Shown: piece after piece, positions 53,485 to 61,106 of the stretch
How the letters are laid out: each line of letters begins with the position of its first letter
How positions within the stretch are numbered: position 1 is the stretch's first letter
Assembly: GCA_900553125.1 (NCBI GenBank)
Contig: USCB01000001.1
Span: 62,001-126,000 of the forward strand
Length of the DNA: 64,000 bases
Origin: an uncultured Clostridium sp.
Lineage (GTDB): Bacteria > Bacillota > Clostridia > TANB77 > CAG-508
Direction: 5' to 3'
Made by a program: the position numbers and the translations under genes
Notes under the pieces: model-generated
What the model saw: only the letters and a program-made list of their open reading frames with translations
What the model was told of the DNA's origin: nothing
The model's database searches: none

Positions 53485-54108
53485 ATGGTAAACGAAATCA
53501 AACACCCACTAATTGAACACAAACTAACAATACTAAGAGATAAAAGAACAGGAACAAAAGAATTTAGAGAACTTGCAAGTGAAATTGCAACAATATTATG
53601 TTATGAAGCAATGAAAGACGCAAGACTAGAAGAAGTAGAAATAGAAACACCTTTACAAAAAATAAAAACAGGAAAAATAGATGAAAACAAATATGCATTT
53701 GTACCAATTTTAAGAGCAGGAATGGGAATGACAGAAGGAATAGAAAATTTAATACCAAATGCAAAAATAGGAGTTGTAGGATTATATAGAAATGAAGAAA
53801 CTTTGAAACCAGTAAAATATTACTATAAAGTTCCAAAAGATATAGCAAATAGAACAGTAATATTATTAGATCCAATGCTTGCAACAGGAGGTTCTGCAAT
53901 AGATGCAATCTCTATGCTTAAAGAAGATGGAGTTAAAAATATAAAATTCTTATGTATAATTGCTGCTCCAGAAGGAATAAAAAAGTTAGAAGAAACATAT
54001 CCTGATGTAGAAGTGTATTGTGCTAAGATTGATGAAAAATTGAATGAAAACGGATATATTTTACCTGGTCTTGGTGATGCGGGTGATAGAATATTTGGAA
54101 CAAAATAG
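53485..54108 (+). CDS. upp: Uracil phosphoribosyltransferase
   Basis: Salvages uracil to UMP with PRPP. 207 residues, normal length. The PRPP motif is VILLDPMLATGGSAIDAI, with VPILRAGMGMTEG upstream and the uracil-binding end NENGYILPGLGDAGDR at the C-terminus. AAAGGAAG precedes the ATG. The gene is flanked on both sides by GGGGACGGTTCTT-type hairpins, making it a cassette between REP-like elements. Confidence 0.98.
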   Translation: MVNEIKHPLIEHKLTILRDKRTGTKEFRELASEIATILCYEAMKDARLEEVEIETPLQKIKTGKIDENKYAFVPILRAGMGMTEGIENLIPNAKIGVVGLYRNEETLKPVKYYYKVPKDIANRTVILLDPMLATGGSAIDAISMLKEDGVKNIKFLCIIAAPEGIKKLEETYPDVEVYCAKIDEKLNENGYILPGLGDAGDRIFGTK

Positions 54109-54113
54109 TAATT

Positions 54114-54167
54114 TTTTCTGATTGGGGACGGTTCTTTTCGGAAAAAGAACCGTCCCCAATCAGAAAA
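54114..54167. repeat. REP-like perfect hairpin after upp
   Basis: 25-bp perfect arms: positions 54114-54138 (with GATTGGGGACGGTTC) and 54143-54167 are exact complements with a 4-nt loop. Shares CTGATTGGGGACGGTTCTTTTC with the element at 53327. It can also terminate upp. Confidence 0.9.
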
Positions 54168-54180
54168 GAAGGGAGAAAAT

Positions 54181-54804
54181 ATGAAAGTATTACTAATAAA
54201 TGGAGGTCCACATAAAGATGGATGTACGAACCTAGCCTTAGAAGAAGTTGCAAAAACACTAAACAAAGAAAACATAAAAACAGAACTAATATGGCTAGAA
54301 AACAAACCAATAGGAGGATGTATAGGATGTAACCATTGCTTGCAAACAAACAATAGGTGTTTTATGAATGACAAAGTAAACGAATTCTTAGATAAGGAAG
54401 AAACAGCAGATGGCTTTGTATTCGGTAGCCCAGTACATTTTGCAGCAGCATCAGGAGCAATTACATCTTTTTTAGATAGAGTATTTTATGGAAGAGGAAA
54501 AATGTTTTCTGGAAAGCTATGTGCATCAGTTGTAAGTTGTAGAAGGGGAGGAGCTACAGCAGCTTTTGACCAGCTAAATAAATATGCACTAATGAGCAAT
54601 ATGTTTATTGTTGGTAGTTCATATTGGAATCAAATTCATGGAACTAATAAAGAAGAGGCAGCCAAAGATTTAGAAGGGCTGCAGACAATGAGAAATCTTG
54701 GAATGAATATGGCTTATATGCTTAAATGTATGAAGATAGGAAAAGAAAGTGGAATTGAAAAACCAGAGTATGAAAATGGTAATAAGACTAATTTTATAAG
54801 GTGA
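54181..54804 (+). CDS. NAD(P)H-dependent FMN reductase / flavodoxin-family protein
   Basis: 207 residues. The flavodoxin-like fold begins LLINGGPHKDGCTNLALEE (FMN phosphate binding). A CIGCNHCLQTNNRC cysteine cluster resembles iron-sulfur flavoprotein-type motifs, and GFVFGSPVHFAAASG is the second FMN contact. SCRRGGATAAFDQ is typical of the NADPH-dependent FMN reductase family. Probably a redox enzyme of anaerobic metabolism; partner unknown. GGGAG precedes the ATG. It stands alone after the upp repeat. Confidence 0.88.
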   Translation: MKVLLINGGPHKDGCTNLALEEVAKTLNKENIKTELIWLENKPIGGCIGCNHCLQTNNRCFMNDKVNEFLDKEETADGFVFGSPVHFAAASGAITSFLDRVFYGRGKMFSGKLCASVVSCRRGGATAAFDQLNKYALMSNMFIVGSSYWNQIHGTNKEEAAKDLEGLQTMRNLGMNMAYMLKCMKIGKESGIEKPEYENGNKTNFIR

Positions 54805-54846
54805 GTTAGAATTTTATTACGAATTTCAGACTTTTTTACTAACCTA

Positions 54847-54875
54847 TTGTAACAAATATAGAAATAATATATAAT
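54847..54875 (+). promoter_or_regulatory. Promoter of the HopA1-like gene
   Basis: TTGTAA (54847-54852), 17-bp spacer, TATAAT (54870-54875). Confidence 0.6.
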
Positions 54876-54914
54876 AGAGATATGGTAAAATAATAATTTT
54901 TACAATATATTAAA

Positions 54915-56075
54915 ATGAAAAGAGGGAATGAGTTTTTACTCGATATAAATATGGGATTAATAAATAAAATAAGAGAATTTATAAATAAAATTAAAAAAAG
55001 TGATACAAAAATGCTAGAGGCACCACCACGTGAAGATAGTGTCAATATAAAACAGGAAAATGAAAATAATAATGTATATAATAAAAATGTAAATAAAATG
55101 GAACAATATGTTATAAAAAAAGAACAAAGACCAATTACGCCATCGGTTTTAAAGTTGAATAAAATTGATGGAGCAATAGAACAGTACTTGTATAGTTTAA
55201 TTTCTTTAAAGATGGAGAATCAAAACATAACTAGTTATAGAGCATTAACTGAAGCTTGTGCATTTATGGATAGGTATAATCCTGGAAGAAATAAAGAAAC
55301 TGAAAATATACTTTTAAATAATATAAAAAATAATGATAAATATAGATTATTAATACAAAAACAGCAAAACACAGGTTTAGCGGTATATTATCATATAGCT
55401 AAAGGTAATGCGGCAAAGTATGTTGGAAGAATATATTTAAACTGTAAAAGAGAGAATGTTGCTTTGTTGGTAAATAGCCTAATAAATGAATTCAATGATT
55501 TAGATTCATTTTATTTAAAATTTGTGTCTGACAATAAAATGCAAGAAAGGGGAAGAACAGATAGGATTGTAATATTTATACCCAATAATAGAGAAGAAGA
55601 TAAAAAAATAGAAAAATGTATTTATAAATTACAATCAGAAAGACCTGAATTATTTGTAGATGAAACTGCGAATAACCCATTTTTGGAGTCGAGAGGAAAT
55701 GTAATGTATGCATTAGAACCGGATACAGAGCAATATGTTACGTTAAGCGGGAGAATTGAAATAATAGATAAGAGTTATAATACATTTTTGGCAAAAGCAC
55801 TGGAGGAGTCATATTTAAAAGCTATAAAAGAAATGGTTACACAAGATAATCAATTATATGAGAAATTTGGAGAAATGATAGATAATAATTCTATAAATAA
55901 TACATTAAATATATTAGAAAACATTATGAATAATTCTAATAAGGAATTGATTTTAATAGAAAAAATAAAATCAAATTTAAGAATTTGTCAGCAAAATAAT
56001 AAATGTTTAAGAATAAAGGGACTAAATGAAAGAAGAGATACACCGAATAATTCAATAGATGATTCTCCAAGATAA
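54915..56075 (+). CDS. Protein of unknown function, weak HopA1-like similarity
   Basis: Up to 386 residues, soluble. The middle (AVYYHIAKGNAAKYVGRIYLN, then LLVNSLINEFNDLDSFYLKF and RTDRIVIFIP) resembles the HopA1 fold, known from a type III effector and from enzymes of thioamitide and class V lanthipeptide pathways; the match is by eye only. The C-terminal part is helical and Asn rich. Start unclear: ATG 54915 lacks a ribosome binding site, and ATG 54951 is an alternative. The next gene (56130) encodes a wall-binding protein. Confidence 0.5.
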   Translation: MKRGNEFLLDINMGLINKIREFINKIKKSDTKMLEAPPREDSVNIKQENENNNVYNKNVNKMEQYVIKKEQRPITPSVLKLNKIDGAIEQYLYSLISLKMENQNITSYRALTEACAFMDRYNPGRNKETENILLNNIKNNDKYRLLIQKQQNTGLAVYYHIAKGNAAKYVGRIYLNCKRENVALLVNSLINEFNDLDSFYLKFVSDNKMQERGRTDRIVIFIPNNREEDKKIEKCIYKLQSERPELFVDETANNPFLESRGNVMYALEPDTEQYVTLSGRIEIIDKSYNTFLAKALEESYLKAIKEMVTQDNQLYEKFGEMIDNNSINNTLNILENIMNNSNKELILIEKIKSNLRICQQNNKCLRIKGLNERRDTPNNSIDDSPR

Positions 56076-56129
56076 AAATCACTTTTTTCAATAATATTCA
56101 TAAAATAATATTATTGAAGGAGGCTAAAG

Positions 56130-56810
56130 ATGGCAAGAATAATAGTTTTTAATAATGATACAAACCGAATGGAAAATTACACAAGAACAGAAACAGCTGC
56201 AATGCCATATAACACAAATAGAACATTAACAGTGAGAGAATTTAGAGGGTCAAGTAATTCAAATATATTGTGGACTACAAAAAGAACGATGCAAAGTTGG
56301 AACAGTCAAAGATACATATGGGGAGGACCAATACCAGTAGGTTTTGCATTTAAAAGACCTTATGAAGGGGGACATGGAACACAAAGTCAACATTATGCAG
56401 GAGTTGCATTTGATGTAGGGCAAACATTATCGCAAACTAGAAGAAGAGCTTTATGGAATAGTGCAAATTCATCTGGTATATGGAGCTATGTAGAGCCAAT
56501 TAGCTTGACACCAACATGGGTTCATTGGGATAAAAGATTTGGAACACCAGCATGTTCAAGTGGTGGATATCCACTAATAAAAAGGGGAAGTATAAGCAAT
56601 TATGTTCTTATTGCACAAGACGATTTAAATACATTAGGATTCCCAACAGGTGGTTTAGATGGAATATTTGGTGCACAAACTCAGACAGCTGTGAGGAATT
56701 ATCAAAGAAAAGTAGGATTATCTGCTGATGGAATTGTAGGATGCAATACATGGAGGGCTTTGCAAGAAGCGGTTATAGGTACAGGAGCAACAAGCACAAC
56801 TATAAATTAA
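56130..56810 (+). CDS. M15-like D-Ala-D-Ala carboxypeptidase domain with C-terminal peptidoglycan-binding domain
   Basis: 226 residues. An N-terminal about 25-residue lead precedes an M15-like catalytic core: GTQSQHYAGVAFDVG (HxxGxAxD zinc/catalytic motif) and TPTWVHWD (the third His). A PG_binding_1 domain completes it (DDLNTLGFPTGGLDGIFGAQTQ, RNYQRKVGLSADGIVGCNTW). There is no signal peptide, so export would need holin-like release, lysis or a spore-related route. AAGGAGG precedes the ATG. It follows the HopA1-like gene by 54 nt. Confidence 0.8.
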   Translation: MARIIVFNNDTNRMENYTRTETAAMPYNTNRTLTVREFRGSSNSNILWTTKRTMQSWNSQRYIWGGPIPVGFAFKRPYEGGHGTQSQHYAGVAFDVGQTLSQTRRRALWNSANSSGIWSYVEPISLTPTWVHWDKRFGTPACSSGGYPLIKRGSISNYVLIAQDDLNTLGFPTGGLDGIFGAQTQTAVRNYQRKVGLSADGIVGCNTWRALQEAVIGTGATSTTIN

Positions 56811-56816
56811 AATAGA

Positions 56817-56859
56817 AATAAGCTAAATTTCATAATTGAAATATAGCTTATTTTTTTTA
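56817..56859 (+). terminator. Rho-independent terminator
   Basis: AATAAGCTA and ATTTCA pair with TGAAAT and TAGCTTATT, followed by eight T. Confidence 0.85.
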
Positions 56860-56939
56860 TTATAAAACTACAACTATTAACAGTAAACAATAGGTTCTAG
56901 TCTTACTATAACAAAAAAAATATCTAAAATAACAAAAAA

Positions 56940-57011
56940 AATACATAAAAAAATTGACAAATACATAAAATAATGCTAGAATTTAGAAGAAATATATTTC
57001 AATACATAAAA
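56940..57011. repeat. Three AATACATAAAA direct repeats around the modification-island promoter
   Basis: Exact copies at 56940-56950, 56960-56970 and 57001-57011, spaced 20 and 41 bp, roughly two and four helical turns. Two flank the -35 box and one abuts the ribosome binding site, suggesting a repressor operator. No cognate regulator is adjacent. Confidence 0.7.
56954..56982 (+). promoter_or_regulatory. Promoter of the modification/defence island
   Basis: TTGACA (56954-56959), 17-bp spacer, TGC-TAGAAT (56977-56982). Confidence 0.75.
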
Positions 57012-57024
57012 AAGGAGATGAAAA

Positions 57025-57738
57025 ATGACAAGACAATTTAAAAATAGAGAAGATTTTTTTGATTATCTAATGCACTCATATGTTCGTGAATTAGAAGAAG
57101 TACCAACAAAAAAAGGAATGCAAAAAAGACTAAAAGATAATGAGCTTGAGCAAAGATTAAAAGAAGAAACGAAAAAAAATGTACAAGCGAAAGATTTATC
57201 AGTAGAGCTAAAATTAGGACCCAACTACAATAGGAGTACAAACGTTTGGATACAAATATTTACTCCAGAAAATAGAAGTGGAACCAAGGGAAGATATGTA
57301 GGAATATCATTCGAAAAAGAGAATAATGAAATAGCAATATGGAATGGATTTGGAAGAGGGGGACATAAAAAAAATGAAATTTTAGAACTAGCAAAAGAGT
57401 ATAAACTAAAATATTCATTAATAGAACCAAACCTAAAATACGGATTTGAATATATCGCAAATTGTAATGATGCTATATTCATAATAAAAAAAATAAAAAC
57501 AAGTAACTTCAAAGATGCAGAATTTGAAAGAGATATAAACTATATCACGGAATTATATAAAACATATGAGGAAAGATTTGAAAATGCTGTAATTTCGGTT
57601 GAAAATGAAAAAAAAGAAAAAACAATATTACAAAAAAGTTATGAAGAGCTTAATGAAAAAATGTTAACTCTTATAGAAGAAGCTGGAAATATAGCAAAAG
57701 AATTGAAAAAGATGAGAAAGGGTGAAAAAAATAGTTAA
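57025..57738 (+). CDS. MrcB-N-like (DUF3578-like) protein with C-terminal coiled coil
   Basis: 237 residues. The middle (NYNRSTNVWIQIFTPENRSGTKGRYVGISF, then IAIWNGFG) resembles the DNA-reading N-terminal domain of McrB-type restriction proteins (DUF3578), but here without a GTPase. The C-terminus (about 165-235, KKEKTILQKSYEELNEKMLTLIEEA) is a coiled coil. The identification is by eye. AAAAGGAG precedes the ATG. First gene of the island that includes HsdS and HsdM; a hairpin follows at 57759. Confidence 0.5.
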   Translation: MTRQFKNREDFFDYLMHSYVRELEEVPTKKGMQKRLKDNELEQRLKEETKKNVQAKDLSVELKLGPNYNRSTNVWIQIFTPENRSGTKGRYVGISFEKENNEIAIWNGFGRGGHKKNEILELAKEYKLKYSLIEPNLKYGFEYIANCNDAIFIIKKIKTSNFKDAEFERDINYITELYKTYEERFENAVISVENEKKEKTILQKSYEELNEKMLTLIEEAGNIAKELKKMRKGEKNS

Positions 57739-57758
57739 CAAAAGATTTAAAATAAGAA

Positions 57759-57789
57759 AGTTCTAAATAATTGGCACTTATTTAGAACT
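57759..57789 (+). terminator. Hairpin after the MrcB-N-like gene
   Basis: AGTTCTAAATAA pairs with TTATTTAGAACT around TTGGCAC. There is no T tract, so termination is uncertain; it may be an mRNA-processing or stability element. Confidence 0.5.
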
Positions 57790-57917
57790 CATGAAAATAT
57801 TTTGTATATATACATATAACAAGCTTATTATAGCATGAAATCGGAAAAAATGCAAAATATATATTGAAATCTTTTGAAAATCCTAAAAAATAAAAATTGA
57901 AAGAAAGGTGATAAAAG

Positions 57918-58139
57918 ATGAAATATATAGTAAGTAAAAATGCACAAACAGGAACAGGAAATCACAAAATACATACTATAGATTGCGCAAAAAGACCCAA
58001 AACAGAAAATGTAATAGACCTAAAAGAATGTCTATGTCCTATAGAGGCAAAAAATAGGGCTAAAGAATATTATAAAAATGTAAATGGCTGCAAATACTGT
58101 TGCAGGCAAATATATTATAAAATTGAAATAAAATTATAA
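57918..58139 (+). CDS. Small Cys/His-rich putative zinc-binding protein
   Basis: 73 residues, basic. HTIDCAKRPK, then LKECLCPIEAK and GCKYCCRQIYYK, form an HxxxC...CxC...CxxCC arrangement like the compact metal-binding modules attached to nucleases (Ada-type). Not assigned to a family. AAAGGTGAT precedes the ATG. It lies between the MrcB-N-like protein and HsdS and may be a DNA-binding accessory. Confidence 0.55.
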   Translation: MKYIVSKNAQTGTGNHKIHTIDCAKRPKTENVIDLKECLCPIEAKNRAKEYYKNVNGCKYCCRQIYYKIEIKL

Positions 58140-58161
58140 AAACACAAAAAGAGGAGATAAA

Positions 58162-58731
58162 ATGAAGTTAGAAGAATTAGCACAGGTAATGATTGGCATA
58201 TTAACTAAAAGAGAAATGGATGAAAAAGGAAAAAATAGATATCGTTTATTTTCACTAAAAAACTATGAAGAAAAAAAAGAATATGAAGAAATAATAGCAA
58301 ATAAGGAATTAAACAATAAATTAACACAAAAAGGAGATTTGTTATTTCGTTTATTATGTCCAAACAAGATAATACATGTTGATGAAAAACTAGAAGGAAT
58401 ATTAGTATCATCACAATTTTGTATTATAAGGGTACAAAAAGAAAAAATAGATCCAATTATATTAAAATGGTATTTAGAAAGTCCAAAGGCAAATGAAGAC
58501 TTAAATACAAAAACAACAGGTTCTATAATAAAAACAGTACCTGTAGCTAATTTGAAAACTTTAAATATCCCATCAATAGACCCAAAAGAGCAAGAAAAAA
58601 TGAAAAGATTAATTTTGCTATGGGAAAAAGAAAAGGAAATCTCAAAGAAAATATTAGAAGAAAAAGAAAAAATGTACAATTCTTATTTAGAAGAAAAAAT
58701 AAATAAAAAGGAGAATGATATTGGAATATAA
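58162..58731 (+). CDS. Half-size type I restriction specificity (HsdS-like) protein
   Basis: 189 residues: one target-recognition domain plus a long C-terminal helix, instead of the two TRDs of a full HsdS. Typical segments are KGDLLFRLLCPNKI, VSSQFCIIRVQ, LKWYLESPKANEDLNTKTTGS and LNIPSIDPKEQEKMKRLI. Single-TRD proteins can dimerise and recognise palindromic bipartite sites. Overlaps the downstream hsdM start by about 11 nt. GAGGAG precedes the ATG. Confidence 0.82.
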   Translation: MKLEELAQVMIGILTKREMDEKGKNRYRLFSLKNYEEKKEYEEIIANKELNNKLTQKGDLLFRLLCPNKIIHVDEKLEGILVSSQFCIIRVQKEKIDPIILKWYLESPKANEDLNTKTTGSIIKTVPVANLKTLNIPSIDPKEQEKMKRLILLWEKEKEISKKILEEKEKMYNSYLEEKINKKENDIGI

Positions 58732-60064
58732 GGAACCATCAGAAAAAGAAAAACAAAAAAACATAAATAATAAGCTAAAAGAAATTTGTAACCAATTAAA
58801 AAATATACCCAATATTGGTTTAAATTATATTGAATACATGTCAGCACTTATTTATGCACTTTTTGAAACGAAAATAGAAATAAATATAAAAGATGAAATA
58901 GATACAATGTGGCTAATAAGAGATATAGACAAAGAATTAGATGATATAAGAACAAGAGAAAATTCATACAAGTTGTTTATAAATATAAGATTAGGAGAAG
59001 TAATAGATAGAGAATATTATAGTATTATAAAAGAAATAATAATTAAAATAAATAAGCTTATTATAGAAACAAAAAGAGATAAAAAAATCCTAGCAAAAGC
59101 ATTTGAATATATACTTATGGATGCAGCAGAAAATAATGATTTAAAATTGCAAAATGGCGAGTTCTATACACCAAAGGCTATAATTAATACAATGGTAAAT
59201 TTATTACCAATAAAAGACAATATGGCAATTTATAATCCGGCGTCAGGAAGTGGGGATTTTATAGTAGAAAGTGCAAAAAAAGCTAAAATATATGCATTTG
59301 GAGAAGAAACCAATATAAATAATTATAATATTTGCATGACAAACCTATGGATACATGATATATATAATAAAAGAATTCAAGAAAATATAGGAGAAAATTT
59401 TAGATTAGCTGATGTAGCAGTAGGAAATCCACCATTTGCAGGTGATAGCAAAGAAGAAATAAATAAAAATATAGCATTACAGGATATATATTATAAATAT
59501 GGTATACCAATAACTGCAAGTACATATACAAAATTTCTTGTAATGATGTTAGAAAGCATAAATGACAATGGACAAATGGCTATTATTTTACCACATGGTT
59601 TTTTATTTAAAAAAACAAATGCTGAATGTGAAGTAAGAAAAAAATTAATAAGAAATAATTATATAGAAGCGGTTATAAGTTTGCCTGAAAAACTTTTTTT
59701 CAATACAAAAATTCCAGTTGTTATATTAATAATCAATAAAGCCAAAAGAGAAAGCGATGTTTTATTTATAGATGCAAGTAGAGAATATTCAAGTAAGAGA
59801 AAAAACAATATTCTAAGTGATAAAAATATAAATAAAATAGTTGAAACATACCGAAAAAAAGAAATAATACAAAATTATTCGTATGTAGCTAAAATACAAG
59901 AAATAGAAAAAAATAACTATGATTTAAATATAAGAAAATATGTAAGATTTCAACAAAAAACAAACCAAATAAATCAAGAAGAAACAAAAGAAAAAATATA
60001 TGAATGGGAAAACGAAAAAAGATGTATACAAGATAAAATAAATGAAATATTAAATAACTGGTAA
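58721..60064 (+). CDS. Type I N6-adenine DNA methyltransferase (HsdM-like)
   Basis: 447 residues. A helical N-terminal domain is followed by NGEFYTPKAIINTMVNLL, SAM motif I NPASGSGDFIVESAK, catalytic motif IV VGNPPFAGDS (NPPF) and the conserved GQMAIILPHGFLF. No HsdR nuclease/translocase is in the island, so it is either an orphan methylase or a partial system. TTG 58721 is preferred: AAAAGGAGA is 8 nt upstream, while ATG 58715 overlaps it. A perfect terminator follows. Confidence 0.92.
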   Translation: MEYKEPSEKEKQKNINNKLKEICNQLKNIPNIGLNYIEYMSALIYALFETKIEINIKDEIDTMWLIRDIDKELDDIRTRENSYKLFINIRLGEVIDREYYSIIKEIIIKINKLIIETKRDKKILAKAFEYILMDAAENNDLKLQNGEFYTPKAIINTMVNLLPIKDNMAIYNPASGSGDFIVESAKKAKIYAFGEETNINNYNICMTNLWIHDIYNKRIQENIGENFRLADVAVGNPPFAGDSKEEINKNIALQDIYYKYGIPITASTYTKFLVMMLESINDNGQMAIILPHGFLFKKTNAECEVRKKLIRNNYIEAVISLPEKLFFNTKIPVVILIINKAKRESDVLFIDASREYSSKRKNNILSDKNINKIVETYRKKEIIQNYSYVAKIQEIEKNNYDLNIRKYVRFQQKTNQINQEETKEKIYEWENEKRCIQDKINEILNNW

Positions 60065-60065
60065 A

Positions 60066-60101
60066 AAGCTTAATGTATCATTTTAGTGATACATTAAGCT
60101 T
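60066..60101 (+). terminator. Perfect terminator hairpin after hsdM
   Basis: AAGCTTAATGTATCA pairs with TGATACATTAAGCTT around TTTTAG. The same DNA encodes the last codons of the - strand RluA-type gene, so it serves hsdM only. Confidence 0.75.
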
Positions 60102-60944
60102 AAATTCTCTACCATTTAAATAATTTAGTTTTTGGCTGTCATTTTTAAATACAAATTTTAATTTATAACTGATTAGTTTTTGAGTTTTCACATTAAACTT
60201 TTTATTTACTGAATTGATTCCATATTTACCATCACCAATAATAGGAAAACCGATATGAGCCAAATGTGCACGAATTTGATGAGTTCTACCAGTTTCAATT
60301 TCAACATCTAAAAGTGAAGTATTATTATCAAAATATTCTAATAAAGAATATGAAGTAATAATCTTTTGGTAGCCCTTCTTAGGAACATCAGAAATATAAA
60401 CCAAAGATTTAGAGCTATCTTTAAAAAGGTAAGAAATCAATTTTTCACTTTTTTTAGGAGGAATACCATATACTAAAGCCATATAGTGTTTTTCAATTTC
60501 GTGATTTTTAAATTTGTTTATCAAAATGTTTAAAGATTCTTCATTTTTAGCAAAAAGAATCAGACCAGTAGTATTTCTATCTAATCTATGACATGGCATA
60601 GGCTTAAATTCACTGTATGAGTACAAGTTGTGGATAACTTCAGTTAAACTTTGCGAACCTGTAACCTCTATATTAGAGGGTTTGTTAATTAGTAAAATAT
60701 TATCATCTTCATATATAATATCTAAATTAAAGTTATATTCTAATAAATTATCAGCAATATAAACTAAAATTTCATCGTTTTCAAAAACAGTAATATTTTC
60801 AGAAACTCTTTTACCATTTACCTTAATATCTTTTTTTCTTAAAGTTTTGTAAAAAAGACTGTTTGAAAGGTTGAAAATATTATCTTTTAAAAATTTATCT
60901 AATTTTTTATTATTATATTTTTTGTTTACAACTAATTTTTTCAT
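60078..60944 (-). CDS. RluA-family pseudouridine synthase
   Basis: Isomerises uridine to pseudouridine in RNA (rRNA in most relatives). About 288 residues. An N-terminal S4-like domain (LDKFLKDNIFNLSNSLFYKTLRKKDIKVNGKRV) precedes the catalytic motif PCHRLDRNTTGLILFAKN, in which Asp is the nucleophile, and EIETGRTHQIRAHLAHIGFPIIGDGKYG. The chosen ATG 60944 matches the family start; the longer frame to 61016 runs through the promoter. The -10 box ends 7 nt before the ATG, so the mRNA may be leaderless. Confidence 0.9.
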   Translation of the reverse strand: MKKLVVNKKYNNKKLDKFLKDNIFNLSNSLFYKTLRKKDIKVNGKRVSENITVFENDEILVYIADNLLEYNFNLDIIYEDDNILLINKPSNIEVTGSQSLTEVIHNLYSYSEFKPMPCHRLDRNTTGLILFAKNEESLNILINKFKNHEIEKHYMALVYGIPPKKSEKLISYLFKDSSKSLVYISDVPKKGYQKIITSYSLLEYFDNNTSLLDVEIETGRTHQIRAHLAHIGFPIIGDGKYGINSVNKKFNVKTQKLISYKLKFVFKNDSQKLNYLNGREFKLNVSLK

Positions 60945-60951
60945 ACTTGAT

Positions 60952-60980
60952 ATTATAAGACATATATTATTAAATATCAA
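60952..60980 (-). promoter_or_regulatory. Promoter giving a leaderless transcript
   Basis: On the - strand: TTGATA (complement of 60975-60980), 17-bp spacer, TATAAT (complement of 60952-60957), then ATCAAGT and ATG. The expected start point coincides with the A of the start codon. Confidence 0.6.
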
Positions 60981-61009
60981 TAATATGTTGGCAATTACAA
61001 TAAAAAATA

Positions 61010-61038
61010 TTGACAATTCCCAATGATTTGTATATTAT
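61010..61038 (+). promoter_or_regulatory. Promoter of the TIM44-like/SPFH operon
   Basis: TTGACA (61010-61015), 17-bp spacer, TATTAT (61033-61038). It lies back to back with the leaderless promoter of the - strand gene. Confidence 0.8.
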
Positions 61039-61106
61039 TAAATTAGTACAGAAAAATCGACAAAAAGCACAATCAATATAAAACAAAAGATAAAGGGGGT
61101 GGAAAT

